Shown: positions 9,123-18,886 of the stretch, piece after piece
How positions within the stretch are numbered: position 1 is the stretch's first letter
Layout: each line of letters opens with the position of its first letter
Source: Alteromonas sp. V450
GTDB lineage: Bacteria > Pseudomonadota > Gammaproteobacteria > Enterobacterales > Alteromonadaceae
Length of the DNA stretch: 64,000 bases
Direction of reading: 5' to 3'
Assembly: GCF_001885075.1 (NCBI RefSeq)
Contig: NZ_MODU01000004.1
Coordinates: 1,240,001 to 1,304,000 of the forward strand
The notes under the pieces: model-generated
Told to the model about the DNA's origin: nothing
The model's database searches: none
The model's input: only the letters and a program-made list of their open reading frames with translations
Program-made: the position numbers and the translations under genes

Positions 9123-9542
9123 ATGGCACCCGATACGCGTTTTTTTCGCTATCTCGCATTAATTTGCCACACGCTACTTATAGTGTGGATAACGTTATGG
9201 CAGTTTACATTCACAAAAGAGCACACCTATTCGGTGGCGTTTATTCTGTTGTTTTACATTTTGCCACTATTACTGCCCTATTGGGGCGTTTTAAAAGGTA
9301 AGCCATATACTCACGCATGGGCTAATTTTGTTGTACTTTTTTATTTGATCCACGGCTGCACTGTTGCCTACGCGGTACCGGCAGAGCTGTGGTTTGCCAT
9401 CGTTGAGATAATCTTATGCACCGGTATGTTCGTGGGTTGTAGTGCTTTCGCCCGAAAACGTGGAAGAGAACTTGGCCTAGGATTGAAAAAATTAAAAGAC
9501 GAAATGAACGAAGAAAAAGCACGCTTTGAAGGCGGCCAATAA
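9123..9542 (+). CDS. DUF2069 small inner-membrane protein
   Basis: 139 residues beginning MAPDTRFFRYLALICH, with four predicted membrane helices and a charged C-terminal tail (KKLKDEMNEEKARFEGGQ). It matches the pattern of DUF2069, a small proteobacterial family of unknown function often found next to wrbA and arsC, as here. The start at 9123 has a GGAG ribosome binding site; the longer open frame begins inside wrbA and has no such signal. No biochemical role can be assigned. Confidence 0.85.
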   Translation: MAPDTRFFRYLALICHTLLIVWITLWQFTFTKEHTYSVAFILLFYILPLLLPYWGVLKGKPYTHAWANFVVLFYLIHGCTVAYAVPAELWFAIVEIILCTGMFVGCSAFARKRGRELGLGLKKLKDEMNEEKARFEGGQ

Positions 9543-9574
9543 TTCATAAGCAAACCATGAATGACTGCTTCGCA

Positions 9575-9600
9575 AGCGTAAAAACCCCTGTTTTTGCGCT
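9575..9600. terminator. Hairpin between convergent DUF2069 and hda
   Basis: An 11-bp stem (AGCGTAAAAAC / GTTTTTGCGCT, one G-T wobble) with a four-base loop sits between two convergent genes. A/T runs lie inside the arms, so it probably acts in both directions, though there is no long T tail. Confidence 0.5.
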
Positions 9601-9611
9601 TTATCTGACCT

Positions 9612-10346
9612 TTATAGGTTTAACTCCCGCTTAACCATCGCTACGGAAAGGCGTTTTTTCTCTTGAAGGGAGCGAGTATCCAATCTGGCTAGCGTTGCCA
9701 TAAGGCTTTTTAAGTCTCTTTTACTATGATTAAGTAGAAAATGAAGCGCCTGATCGGACAGAGAAAGACCTCGCTCATTTGCCCTTCGCTTTACTGCTTC
9801 TTCACGGCTCATGTCGTCGAGTTGGTTCATGTGGTAAATAACACCCCATGCTAACCTTGAGCGCAAGTCTGGCAGAGTGAACGCTTCGTTGGACGGCCCC
9901 ATATGACTTGTACAAACAATAATGGCATGTTGCGTCTCTATCACTCTGTTAAACAGATCAAAAATTGCTTCTTCCCATGCAGTATCCCCCGCAATCGCAT
10001 GAATATTATCAAGTGCGATCAAGGTTAAATTTTCTAACCCTTCTAGGATATCGAGTGACCAAGAAGAATAGTCATTCAAATTAAGATAAAGATGACTAAT
10101 TGATTTACGCGCCAACTGGTGGCACGCAGCAAAAAGCAGGTGACTTTTGCCCGTTGACGCGCCTCCCATTAGTGTAATTAGCGGTAGCTGAAGGGTCGAC
10201 AAATGCCCAAGTACGTTTGACTTTCGCCACAAAGGCAGCGCTTTCACGATATGTTCTAGTACGTCAACAACTTCTTCATTACCAGTTGACACAAAACTGT
10301 CAAAGTTTTCATCTACCGGCAATGTAACGGGCAAAGGCAACTGCAT
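9612..10346 (-). CDS. hda: DnaA inactivator Hda
   Basis: A 244-residue AAA+ protein homologous to the DnaA ATPase domain but without the DNA-binding domain. With the DNA-loaded sliding clamp it stimulates ATP hydrolysis by DnaA and so prevents re-initiation. The N-terminus MQLPLPVTLP carries a clamp-binding-like QLPLP motif; Walker A is GGASTGKSHLL, and the Walker B region is LIALDNIHAIAGD, the Hda-type form. It lies 5 bp after a DUF2066 gene, so it is co-transcribed, the standard order in this group. Confidence 0.95.
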   Translation of the reverse strand: MQLPLPVTLPVDENFDSFVSTGNEEVVDVLEHIVKALPLWRKSNVLGHLSTLQLPLITLMGGASTGKSHLLFAACHQLARKSISHLYLNLNDYSSWSLDILEGLENLTLIALDNIHAIAGDTAWEEAIFDLFNRVIETQHAIIVCTSHMGPSNEAFTLPDLRSRLAWGVIYHMNQLDDMSREEAVKRRANERGLSLSDQALHFLLNHSKRDLKSLMATLARLDTRSLQEKKRLSVAMVKRELNL

Positions 10347-10351
10347 TACGC

Positions 10352-11716
10352 TTAATTACTCCAATAAAAACTGTGCCCTTTTACTTTCTGTCCATTGGCA
10401 TCAGTAACACGCTTTAATTTGCTTTCAAGTTTAATGCTGTTGAGAAAGTCATCTATTGTCCCTAAAAGCGTTACGGAGTAAGTAGCGACAGTTCCTTGTT
10501 GTTCCACTAATGTGGCGCTGTCTATCACACTCAAGCTATTGAGGTATGACGTAGCGCTGGCATAACTGCTAACAGAACCGATATTAGCGACCGAAATTTC
10601 AACAACTTCTCTTTTTGATTCTTCTATTCCGACGATAGCATACAGTGAAGAAAGATAATTTGAATACGCTTCAATTAATTGAAATCCCAGTGCTTGCGGA
10701 GAGTCTCCGTAAATGCTGCCATAACTAACCTTCTTTTGTCCGATAAACACCCAATCTAAGGCATATTCACCGTGGTCAGCGCGTTTGGCATGTTCAGCAA
10801 ATTCATCCATGCTGAAGGGCATAATGTTTGTCTCTGTTTGCTCGGGATCTTCACCGTTGTCGCCGCTCTCTTCACGTATTTGTACGCTTGCGACGCCCTC
10901 GGTCGCCCCACTTTCTTCAACGATAGACGATACAGCGTTTCGCTGCTTCTCCTCCTGTTCTTTCTCTAACGCAACGGCTAATGTTTCAACAGTGCCCGGT
11001 GTAACATTGTCATTGAGCAGTTTTGGTACGTTGCTCGGATCATTGCGATAGATGCGTGCCCCAATGATATTATCAACAGTGTATCTCACTGACGCATTGC
11101 GAAGCGGTTCAATAAACCGTCCCCAAACGTCGTAGGTGGTTATATTTACGCTGTCAGTTAAATCCATAAGCGGTAGGCTGACCGGCACTCCCCTCTGTTT
11201 TGCCGTTTGTATCAGTGAGTTTTTTAAGTCGCTATCCATTGATTCATCTAATATGGTGCGATTATCACTAGCGCCTTCTTCTACTAACCAAACAATGGTT
11301 TCAGGTCTGCGGTCGCCCCACAATGGCAACAATTCTTGCTGTATTAAGGTTGTCAGTTTTTGTTTGTCAAACTCCGCAACGTAATATGTTTTGGCGTTCT
11401 CAAACGCAAATCGGTATGAACGAAGAAACGATTGAGGAGAAGATAGTGCAGCACGTATCCCTTCATTGTTTAAGACTGACGAACTGCCTGTCATTTTAAG
11501 GAAAACTTGGCTTAATGCTTGTTTAAGCGCTTTTTGCTGTGTACGCTGTGATTGGTCATCTACCATTACCTGTGCTTCATTGACCATGACTTGTTGCGCT
11601 GCATTCACCGCCCCGGAAGCGAAAAGTACTGTGACACTGAGTGCCCAAAGAACTTGAATAGTCGGTTTAAACGACGTCCAGTTAATAACAAACATTTTTT
11701 TTACAGCTGCTAACAT
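10352..11716 (-). CDS. DUF2066 secreted protein
   Basis: About 454 residues: an N-terminal signal peptide (hydrophobic stretch IQVLWALSVTVLFASGAVNA) and then a DUF2066 domain of unknown function. The ATG at 11716 has GGAG five bases upstream and is preferred over the GTG at 11749. The product should be periplasmic. A Glu-rich stretch (about 260-310) separates two folded parts. It is the upstream partner of hda (5 bp gap), a conserved pairing, and is divergent from purM. Confidence 0.85.
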   Translation of the reverse strand: MLAAVKKMFVINWTSFKPTIQVLWALSVTVLFASGAVNAAQQVMVNEAQVMVDDQSQRTQQKALKQALSQVFLKMTGSSSVLNNEGIRAALSSPQSFLRSYRFAFENAKTYYVAEFDKQKLTTLIQQELLPLWGDRRPETIVWLVEEGASDNRTILDESMDSDLKNSLIQTAKQRGVPVSLPLMDLTDSVNITTYDVWGRFIEPLRNASVRYTVDNIIGARIYRNDPSNVPKLLNDNVTPGTVETLAVALEKEQEEKQRNAVSSIVEESGATEGVASVQIREESGDNGEDPEQTETNIMPFSMDEFAEHAKRADHGEYALDWVFIGQKKVSYGSIYGDSPQALGFQLIEAYSNYLSSLYAIVGIEESKREVVEISVANIGSVSSYASATSYLNSLSVIDSATLVEQQGTVATYSVTLLGTIDDFLNSIKLESKLKRVTDANGQKVKGHSFYWSN

Positions 11717-11988
11717 TCTTACTCCATCGACTTCTACATTTCCTTTCACTTTGTAAATTAACGTGGTTGATTAGCGACCGCATTCAACTGATAAAGTGAT
11801 ACTCTGTCTAACTACAAGCAAAAATAACATCCCAACTTGTGGCATGTATTCTCTTTTATATCGCGTTTAATTTCATCCTTAAAATAAAAAAGATCAAAAA
11901 GCGCATAAAATAACCCCCACAAATTGGACTTGTGCCGACTTGCTGGTAGAATTCGCGGTTTTCTACCTCTTAGTTCCAGGGCCCAACC

Positions 11989-13029
11989 GTGAGCGAAAAT
12001 AAAACCTCTTTAAGTTACAAAGATGCAGGCGTAGATATCGATGCAGGTAATCAACTTGTCGAACGCATAAAATCTGTCACCAAGAAAACCCATAGACCTG
12101 AAGTAAAAGGAAATCTGGGTGGTTTTGGCGCACTTTGCGAACTTCCTACAAAATACAAAAAACCGCTACTTGTTTCGGGTACTGACGGCGTGGGTACAAA
12201 ATTGAGAGTAGCTATGGATGCTAATCGTCATGACGGCGTGGGTATCGACTTAGTAGCAATGTGTGTAAATGACCTCATCGTACAGGGTGCTGAACCACTA
12301 TTTTTCTTAGACTATTATGCCACTGGCAAACTTGATGTAGACGTTGCAGCTTCGGTTGTTACGGGCATTGGCGCTGGGTGTGAACAGGCAGGTTGCGCGC
12401 TTATTGGTGGTGAAACTGCCGAAATGCCTGGCATGTATCACGACGGCGACTACGATATTGCGGGTTTCTGCGTAGGTGTTGTTGAAGCAGATAAAGTGAT
12501 TGACGGCACTAACGTTAAACCAGGTCAAAAACTAATTGCGCTCGGTTCCTCGGGTCCTCACTCAAACGGTTACTCATTAGTTAGAAAGATTATCGAAGTT
12601 AGCGGTGCTGATGTGAATGCAAACCTCAACGGTAAGCCAATCATCGACCAGCTTCTTGAGCCAACTCGCATCTATGTCAAATCGGTATTGGCACTACTCG
12701 AAGAAGTTCAGGTAAGTGCCATCTCCCACATTACAGGTGGTGGTTTCTGGGAGAACATTCCTCGCGTGCTACCTGCAGATGCGAAAGTAATTATTGATGA
12801 AAGTACTTGGAAATGGCCTGCTGTTTTCTCGTGGTTGCAAGAAAACGGCAACGTTACACGTCATGAAATGTACCGTACCTTTAACTGCGGTGTAGGCCTT
12901 GTGATCGTGGTAGATGAAAACGACACTGACACGGCGTTAAATATCCTTAAGCAACATGGTGAAAATGCATGGGTAATTGGTGATATTGCAGCTAAAGACG
13001 GTCAAGATCAGGTAGAGATTATCGCGTGA
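11989..13029 (+). CDS. purM: Phosphoribosylformylglycinamidine cyclo-ligase (AIR synthase)
   Basis: A 346-residue enzyme that closes the imidazole ring of FGAM to AIR with ATP in purine synthesis. Recognisable blocks are [16 protein letters not shown], the [12 protein letters not shown]-binding loop, [15 protein letters not shown], and [11 protein letters not shown]. It starts at GTG with AGGG eight bases upstream. The stop overlaps the purN start (GTGA), so the two are translationally coupled. Divergent from the DUF2066-hda operon, with about 270 bp between. Confidence 0.97.
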   Translation: MSENKTSLSYKDAGVDIDAGNQLVERIKSVTKKTHRPEVKGNLGGFGALCELPTKYKKPLLVSGTDGVGTKLRVAMDANRHDGVGIDLVAMCVNDLIVQGAEPLFFLDYYATGKLDVDVAASVVTGIGAGCEQAGCALIGGETAEMPGMYHDGDYDIAGFCVGVVEADKVIDGTNVKPGQKLIALGSSGPHSNGYSLVRKIIEVSGADVNANLNGKPIIDQLLEPTRIYVKSVLALLEEVQVSAISHITGGGFWENIPRVLPADAKVIIDESTWKWPAVFSWLQENGNVTRHEMYRTFNCGVGLVIVVDENDTDTALNILKQHGENAWVIGDIAAKDGQDQVEIIA

Positions 13030-13676
13030 GTAACAGTGTAACCCAACTATGTGTACTTATTTCGGGTAACGGCAGTAATCTACAAGCCATTATCGATGAA
13101 ATTAAAGCAGGTCGCCTTAATGCACAAATTAGCGGTGTAATTAGCAATCGCCCTGGCGCATATGGCCTTGAACGCGCAAAAGAAGCAGGGATTGATGCAG
13201 TATGTCTAGATCACACGGATTTCGACAAGCGAGAATCTTATGATGAAGCGTTAAAGGCACAAATTGAGGCGTTCGGCGCAGACTGTGTTGTCCTTGCTGG
13301 TTTTATGCGTATCTTAACACCAGAGTTTGTTGATAGCTTTGCTGGAAAATTAGTGAACATTCATCCATCTTTGTTGCCAAAGTACAAAGGCTTGAATACA
13401 CATCAACGTGCAATCGACAATGGCGACAAAGAGCACGGCGTAAGCGTGCACTTTGTCACACCTGAACTCGATGGCGGCCCAGTTATCATTCAAAGCCGTG
13501 TGCCTGTGTTTGACGAAGACACAGCAAGCGAATTGGCTGAACGGGTTCAGGAACAAGAACGCCGCATCTACCCGCTTGTACTATCGTGGTTCAGTGCGGG
13601 GCGACTATCGATGCGAAACAATAAGGCAGTTTTAGATGAGCAAGAACTACCAGAATCTGGCTATGCGAGCGATTAA
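13026..13676 (+). CDS. purN: Phosphoribosylglycinamide formyltransferase
   Basis: A 216-residue GAR transformylase using 10-formyl-tetrahydrofolate. The phosphate-binding loop is [12 protein letters not shown]; the catalytic triad Asn, His and Asp falls in [12 protein letters not shown] and the later ELDGGPVI block, as in E. coli PurN. It starts at a GTG overlapping the purM stop by four bases. Its own last 41 bp overlap the next gene. Confidence 0.97.
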   Translation: MSNSVTQLCVLISGNGSNLQAIIDEIKAGRLNAQISGVISNRPGAYGLERAKEAGIDAVCLDHTDFDKRESYDEALKAQIEAFGADCVVLAGFMRILTPEFVDSFAGKLVNIHPSLLPKYKGLNTHQRAIDNGDKEHGVSVHFVTPELDGGPVIIQSRVPVFDEDTASELAERVQEQERRIYPLVLSWFSAGRLSMRNNKAVLDEQELPESGYASD

Positions 13677-14379
13677 ACCATTCTCGCTATGCGCATTGGT
13701 ACTGACATTGACGGCACCCGTGCAAACGTTAAATGCAGAGGAGCTTAACCTTCAACCATACAAAGCCAGTTACACGGCATATAAGTGGGGTGATGATGTT
13801 GGTGAAGCTAACATTGAGCTTTCAAAGTTAAACGAGAATCAATATTCGCTTATTTACACGTCCAAAGTTTCTAAGTTTTTCTTATCAGACAAACGCAGTG
13901 AGCACTCAATATTCTTAGTTCACGACAATGAAGTAGTACCCTCGCAGTACTTTTATACACGGACAGGTACCGGCCCTGACAAAGAGTTAAAAGTATCCTT
14001 CAGTTCTGAGGGCAAAGGCGCTATTTCTGTTGATGGAAACCAAGCGTTTGAATGGAACGGTGAATATGACAATCAAATTTACCGTTTAGACCTAGCAAAG
14101 CAGCTTGCTGGAGGCAAAAAGTCATTAACCTACGATTTTGTTAATTATCGAGGTGAGTTACGCCAATATGGTGTTGAAGTTATTGCTGATGAGACGCTCG
14201 CTTTACCGTTTGGCAGTATTGAGGCAGTGAAAGTAAAGCTCATTCGTGACTCCAAGAAACGCGAAACCTTTGCGTGGTTTGCTCCTTCTTTAAATTACGC
14301 GCTTGTTAGGCTTCAGCAATTCAAAGAAGGCGATGAACAAGGTGATATAAAACTTAAGTCTTTTGAAATACTTGAGTAA
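13636..14379 (+). CDS. DUF3108 periplasmic protein
   Basis: 247 residues with a signal peptide (hydrophobic core LCALVLTLTAPVQT, cleavage near LNA-EE) and a DUF3108 domain rich in beta strands, reminiscent of lipoprotein- or lipid-carrier folds. Function is unknown. The start at 13636 lies 41 bp inside purN and has AAGG nine bases upstream; an in-frame ATG at 13663 would shorten the overlap but lacks a ribosome binding site. The purM-purN-DUF3108 order is common in this group. Confidence 0.85.
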   Translation: MSKNYQNLAMRAIKPFSLCALVLTLTAPVQTLNAEELNLQPYKASYTAYKWGDDVGEANIELSKLNENQYSLIYTSKVSKFFLSDKRSEHSIFLVHDNEVVPSQYFYTRTGTGPDKELKVSFSSEGKGAISVDGNQAFEWNGEYDNQIYRLDLAKQLAGGKKSLTYDFVNYRGELRQYGVEVIADETLALPFGSIEAVKVKLIRDSKKRETFAWFAPSLNYALVRLQQFKEGDEQGDIKLKSFEILE

Positions 14380-14407
14380 CGATGTTGACAAGACATCATA
14401 TTAAGAG

Positions 14408-14432
14408 AGCAGCATTTACGTGCTGCTTTTTT
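14408..14432 (+). terminator. Rho-independent terminator of purM-purN-DUF3108
   Basis: A perfect 7-bp stem AGCAGCA / TGCTGCT with a six-base loop runs into six T residues on the plus strand. Confidence 0.9.
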
Positions 14433-14716
14433 GTTTCTTTTTAAAACAGCTATCCACGCTACCTTCTTTTTACAATAGCAATGGCACAGATCATTGGTAA
14501 GTTCGACTATAATTTATACACAAGAAAGCGGCGGGAATTATTAACGTCGTTGTTAATACATTATTCATGTAAAAATCTTGATCTTTTATGTATTAAAATA
14601 TAGGTTTACAGCAAGCTGGTCTGACCTCAGTTGAAGACTGTTTTTGGGGTATTTCTCACTAACGATTAACATTGAGCAGATTGGCGAAACGTTTAACGCC
14701 TTTTCAGGAGTGAAGT
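14433..14716 (+). other. Non-coding leader upstream of fadE
   Basis: The 284 bp between the purMN terminator and fadE hold no gene. The stretch 14575-14610 is AT-rich and should contain the fadE promoter, although no strong consensus -35/-10 pair stands out. A FadR-like site follows (separate entry), and GGAG precedes the fadE ATG. Confidence 0.5.
14614..14630 (+). promoter_or_regulatory. FadR-like operator upstream of fadE
   Basis: The sequence AGCTGGTCTGACCTCAG contains TGGTC-T-GACC, which fits the known FadR operator (consensus close to AGCTGGTCCGACCTGTT). It lies about 90 bp ahead of the start codon of an acyl-CoA dehydrogenase, where repression by FadR, relieved by long-chain acyl-CoA, is expected. 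Neither binding nor the presence of fadR in this genome can be seen from the window. Confidence 0.65.
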
Positions 14717-17179
14717 ATGGCAGATTTTATATGGTTTTTACTGGTCGTCCTGTCACTAGCAGTCGCTAGTTATCAGCGTACCAGTTTGGCAACTGCGGTT
14801 GCCATTGGCGCAGGTGTCATGATACTCGGCACCATTTTCGGGGATATCGGCCTTGTTGGTTGGGTAGTCTACCTTGCACTAACACTTCCTTTCACATTGC
14901 CAAATGTTAGACAACAGCACATTTCCAAAAAGCTTTTAGCTTTTTATCGCAAAGTAATGCCTGAAATGTCTAGTACGGAACAAGAGGCAATTGACGCTGG
15001 TACAGTATGGTGGGACGGTGATATATTCAGCGGCAAGCCAGACTGGGACAAGCTGCACCGCATCCCAAAAGGCCGTTTAACGGCGGAAGAGCAAGCCTTT
15101 TTAGATGGTCCTTGTGATGAAGTTTGCTCAATGGTAGATGAGTGGCAAATTAACCATAAAGACGCCGACCTTTCTCCAGAAATCTGGCAGTATCTAAAAG
15201 ACCACAAATTCTTCGCCATGATCATTAAAAAGGAATATGGCGGCCTAGAGTTCTCTGCGTATGCGCAATCACGTGTTCTGCAAAAACTTGCAGGCGTGAG
15301 TGCTGTGTTATCAAGCACTGTTGGTGTGCCTAACTCATTAGGACCAGGCGAGTTGCTACAGCACTATGGAACGAAAGAGCAGCAAGACCATTACCTGCCT
15401 CGACTAGCGGCTGGTGAAGAGATCCCCTGCTTTGCGCTAACTGGGCCGGAAGCAGGCTCTGACGCTGGTGCAATTCCCGATGTAGGCGTTGTGTGCAAAG
15501 GTGAATGGAATGGCGAAGAAGTGTTAGGCATGCGTCTGACATTTAACAAGCGTTATATCACCCTCGCTCCTGTTGCAACGGTTATCGGACTTGCGTTTAA
15601 ACTACAAGACCCCGACGGTCTTCTTAGCGACAACAAAGAGCCAGGCATCACTTGCGCTCTTATCCCTCGCGATACAAAAGGTTTAGAAATAGGGCGTCGT
15701 CACTTCCCTCTTAATACACCGTTCCAAAATGGACCTATTAAAGGCGAAGAAATTTTTGTGCCCATCGATTACATTATCGGCGGTCCTAAAATGGCCGGTC
15801 GCGGCTGGCGCATGCTTGTTGAATGTCTGTCGGTAGGACGTTGTATTACGCTTCCTTCGTCTGCTGCGGGCGGAGCAAAGTCAGTGTCTCTTGCAACAGG
15901 CGCATATGCGCGTATTCGTCGTCAGTTCCGCATGCCAGTGGGCCACATGGAAGGTGTTGAAGAGATGCTTGCACGCATTGGGGGTAACGCATACCTGATG
16001 GATGGCGTAACGCGTTTCTCTACTGTGGGCGTTGATTTAGGTGAAAAACCTTCGGTTATCTCCGCCATTTGTAAGTACCATTTGACTGAAAAAATGCGCC
16101 AAATCATCAATGATTCGATGGATGTGCATGGTGGTAAAGGCGTTATGCTTGGGCCAAATAATTACCTGGGCCGCGGCTATCAGGGCGTTCCGGTATCTAT
16201 TACTGTTGAAGGGGCGAACATTCTGACCAGAAACATGATGATATTCGGTCAAGGTGCGATGCGTTGTCATCCGTATGTTCTTAAAGAGATACAAGCTGCG
16301 TCTATTGATGATAAAAAAGAGGCACTTCAAGCGTTTGACAAAGCCGTATTCGGTCACATTGGATTTGCCGTTGCTAACACCGTTCGCAGCATTTGGTTCT
16401 CGTTAACCAATGGTGCATTTAGCAGCGCACCCTTTACCGATGAAACCGCCCGTTATTACAAGCTACTTCAGGGCTACAGTGCGAATTTAGCGTTACTGAC
16501 TGACGTGTCTATGGGCGTACTCGGTGGCGATTTAAAACGTCGCGAACGTTTATCTGCGCGCTTGGGCGATATTTTAAGTGGCCTTTATATGGGTAGCACA
16601 ACGCTTAAGCGTTTTGATGAAGAAGGCCGATTGAAAGAGGACCTTCCGCTACTTCATTGGGCAATGCAAACCACATTGCACGACATCGAGACAGCGATTG
16701 ATGACTTCCTCGCTAATTTCCCGAACCGTGCAATTGCAGCAGCACTTCGTGTTATGGTACTTCCGTTTGGCCGCCGTATTGGCAAGCCGTCGGATAAAAC
16801 CGAACATGCTATTGCTCAGATGCTTCAAACGCCTTCAACGGCTCGCAGCCGTCTTGGCTACGGTCAATACCTAACGCGTGAAGAAGGTAGCCTGTTCGGT
16901 GACCTTGAGCAAACGCTTGACGATGTACTTGCAAGTGAGCCAATTTTTGAGCGCATCTGCAAGCATAAGAAAGCTAAGCTTCCGTTTACACGCTTAGACG
17001 TACTTGCTGACGAAGCACTAGCCGATGGCATTATCAACGAGGAAGAAGCGACCCTTCTGCGCAAGACTGAAGCAGGAAGACTTCGCACAATTAATGTGGA
17101 TGACTTTGACCATGAAGAGCTTGTAGCGAAAGTGAATTCTGCAGCCACAGCTAAAAAGCGCCGTACTAAGGCAGCCTAA
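14717..17179 (+). CDS. fadE: Acyl-CoA dehydrogenase FadE (long form)
   Basis: 820 residues, matching E. coli FadE (814). It catalyses the first, FAD-dependent step of fatty acid beta-oxidation. Two N-terminal hydrophobic segments (about 1-65) suggest membrane attachment. The acyl-CoA dehydrogenase core follows, with [17 protein letters not shown] (substrate and FAD contacts), [17 protein letters not shown] and the [20 protein letters not shown] block that carries the usual catalytic-base region. A FadE-specific C-terminal domain extends to the end. GGAG precedes the ATG, and a FadR-like site lies upstream. Confidence 0.95.
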   Translation: MADFIWFLLVVLSLAVASYQRTSLATAVAIGAGVMILGTIFGDIGLVGWVVYLALTLPFTLPNVRQQHISKKLLAFYRKVMPEMSSTEQEAIDAGTVWWDGDIFSGKPDWDKLHRIPKGRLTAEEQAFLDGPCDEVCSMVDEWQINHKDADLSPEIWQYLKDHKFFAMIIKKEYGGLEFSAYAQSRVLQKLAGVSAVLSSTVGVPNSLGPGELLQHYGTKEQQDHYLPRLAAGEEIPCFALTGPEAGSDAGAIPDVGVVCKGEWNGEEVLGMRLTFNKRYITLAPVATVIGLAFKLQDPDGLLSDNKEPGITCALIPRDTKGLEIGRRHFPLNTPFQNGPIKGEEIFVPIDYIIGGPKMAGRGWRMLVECLSVGRCITLPSSAAGGAKSVSLATGAYARIRRQFRMPVGHMEGVEEMLARIGGNAYLMDGVTRFSTVGVDLGEKPSVISAICKYHLTEKMRQIINDSMDVHGGKGVMLGPNNYLGRGYQGVPVSITVEGANILTRNMMIFGQGAMRCHPYVLKEIQAASIDDKKEALQAFDKAVFGHIGFAVANTVRSIWFSLTNGAFSSAPFTDETARYYKLLQGYSANLALLTDVSMGVLGGDLKRRERLSARLGDILSGLYMGSTTLKRFDEEGRLKEDLPLLHWAMQTTLHDIETAIDDFLANFPNRAIAAALRVMVLPFGRRIGKPSDKTEHAIAQMLQTPSTARSRLGYGQYLTREEGSLFGDLEQTLDDVLASEPIFERICKHKKAKLPFTRLDVLADEALADGIINEEEATLLRKTEAGRLRTINVDDFDHEELVAKVNSAATAKKRRTKAA

Positions 17180-17210
17180 AGGAATGACATAGTTAAATGC
17201 TATGTTTAAG

Positions 17211-17237
17211 AGGTCGGGTTTTTACTCGACCTTTTTT
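17211..17237 (+). terminator. Rho-independent terminator of fadE
   Basis: A stem AGGTCG / CGACCT with a T-rich loop is followed by six T residues on the plus strand. Confidence 0.75.
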
Positions 17238-17250
17238 ATAGGCAAAAAAA

Positions 17251-17274
17251 ACCGAGCAACTTTGCTCGGTTTTA
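17251..17274 (-). terminator. Terminator of the response regulator gene (mainly minus strand)
   Basis: A perfect 8-bp stem ACCGAGCA / TGCTCGGT with a four-base loop. Eight A residues on its left become a T tract for leftward transcripts; a shorter T stretch on the right may also stop rightward transcription. Confidence 0.8.
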
Positions 17275-17295
17275 TTAGTTACGACGCTACAGCTT

Positions 17296-17931
17296 TTAAT
17301 TAAGCTGTAATTTATCCATTAGCAACACCGCTTGAGTACGCGTGTTAATCTCAAGTTTGCGCAGTATAGCGCTAATATGTGCTTTGATAGTTGCCTCTGT
17401 TACGTTCATCTCGTGAGCAATTTGTTTATTCATTAGCCCAGCGCGAAGGTAAGACAATACTTGAATTTGTTTTGGCGTGAGTTCTCTAAAGCGCTGAAGC
17501 AATACTTTGAGCTCGTCGTCCACTTTCTCAAGCTCTTCTTCCATCCCCTCTGGAAGCCATTTTTTACCGCCAATAATATCGATAATGGCTTGAGCAATTT
17601 CGCGTGTTGCTGATACTTTTGGTATAAAACCACTAGCACCTAAACTCATTACCTGGGCAACAACTTCAACCGTGTCGCTTCCCGATACCACTGCTACAGG
17701 TATATTTGGAAATTGCTCACGAAGGCTTATTAAACCATTAAAGTATTCACCACCTGGCATGTTCAAATCTAGAAGAACCAGTTGAACGCCGTCAAATTCG
17801 TTTAACTTTTCAATCGCTGTATCTAAGCTTCCGGCTTCGATAATTTGTGCATTGTCAAAGTAAGGTTCCAACGCGCCGCTCAATGCTTCGCGAAACAATG
17901 GGTGATCGTCTGCTACTAGAATTCTGGTCAT
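17296..17931 (-). CDS. NarL/LuxR-family response regulator (orphan)
   Basis: 211 residues: a receiver domain with acidic pocket D8-D9, phospho-acceptor D55 (LVLLDLNMPGG) and K105, then a LuxR-type helix-turn-helix (about 148-205, LTPKQIQVLSYL ... EATIKAHISAILRKL). No sensor kinase gene lies next to it. The ADDHPLFREAL start resembles the ErdR/CrbR group that controls acetate and acyl-CoA metabolism in Pseudomonas and Vibrio; the fadE neighbour fits that, but this is inference only. Divergent from cmoA and terminated by its own hairpin. Confidence 0.88.
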   Translation of the reverse strand: MTRILVADDHPLFREALSGALEPYFDNAQIIEAGSLDTAIEKLNEFDGVQLVLLDLNMPGGEYFNGLISLREQFPNIPVAVVSGSDTVEVVAQVMSLGASGFIPKVSATREIAQAIIDIIGGKKWLPEGMEEELEKVDDELKVLLQRFRELTPKQIQVLSYLRAGLMNKQIAHEMNVTEATIKAHISAILRKLEINTRTQAVLLMDKLQLN

Positions 17932-18103
17932 TAGCGTTACTGCTTCCTTATAGTGTTATAGATCATAGATTAATACTTTAGATTAGCAACGAAAAGCCCT
18001 AATCCGCAAAAATGGTACAAATATTTACAAAATCTCGGTTTTTCGTTGGCATTTTCGAATCAAAAGGTAAAATTGCCCCCCATAAGACACTAGGAAAAAT
18101 ACA

Positions 18104-18835
18104 GTGAAAAAACACGACAACATATACGCAAACCCGCTTGAAAAAGTAGCTGACTTTACATTTGATGAGTCTGTGGTCGATGTTTTCCCCGATATGATCC
18201 AGCGTTCTGTTCCGGGATACGAGACCATCATCCACACCATTGGTGAACTCGCTAAATCGTGGGTGTCGGAAGGTTCAAACGTGTATGACTTAGGCTGCAG
18301 CCTAGGTGCCGCAAGTTTATCTGTCGCTCGCGCCACCCAAGACAGAAAGTGCAATATCGTTGGCATAGATAGTTCAGGTGCGATGGTAGAAAGGTGCAAA
18401 CGTGTTGTGCAAGCTTTTACGTTAAATAATCCTATAATTATTGAGCAACGCTTGGCTCAAGACGTAACTATAGATAACGCGTCTATGGTAGTCATGAATT
18501 TTACACTTCAATTCATTCCGCCATCTGATAGAGAAGCACTTTTAAAAACAATATTCGACGGTCTGAACCCGGGTGGCATTTTGGTATTGTCTGAGAAAAT
18601 TCGCCACCCCACTCTCTCAGGTAATGAAATTCTGATTGATCTTCACCATCAGTTTAAACGCGATAACGGCTACAGTGAACTTGAAGTAAGCCAAAAACGT
18701 GCAGCACTAGAAAAAGTGATGCTAACAGATACGTTCAATGAGCATGAACAGAGACTGAAATCGGTGGGCTTCTCAGACGTCGTTATGTGGTATAAGTGCT
18801 ACAACTTCACCTCAATGATTGCCGTAAAACCTTAG
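18104..18835 (+). CDS. cmoA: Carboxy-S-adenosyl-L-methionine synthase
   Basis: A 243-residue Rossmann-fold enzyme that converts SAM and prephenate to carboxy-SAM, the donor for cmo5U34 tRNA modification. Motifs are DNIYANPLEKVADFTFDE at the N-terminus and the SAM loop VYDLGCSLGAAS. It starts at a GTG preceded by TAGGA. cmoB follows after 51 bp; the two act in sequence and are normally adjacent. Confidence 0.96.
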   Translation: MKKHDNIYANPLEKVADFTFDESVVDVFPDMIQRSVPGYETIIHTIGELAKSWVSEGSNVYDLGCSLGAASLSVARATQDRKCNIVGIDSSGAMVERCKRVVQAFTLNNPIIIEQRLAQDVTIDNASMVVMNFTLQFIPPSDREALLKTIFDGLNPGGILVLSEKIRHPTLSGNEILIDLHHQFKRDNGYSELEVSQKRAALEKVMLTDTFNEHEQRLKSVGFSDVVMWYKCYNFTSMIAVKP

Positions 18836-18886
18836 TAAAGCAATGCTATTTCTCACTAGTTTGTAAAATAGCAAAAGAGAAGATTC

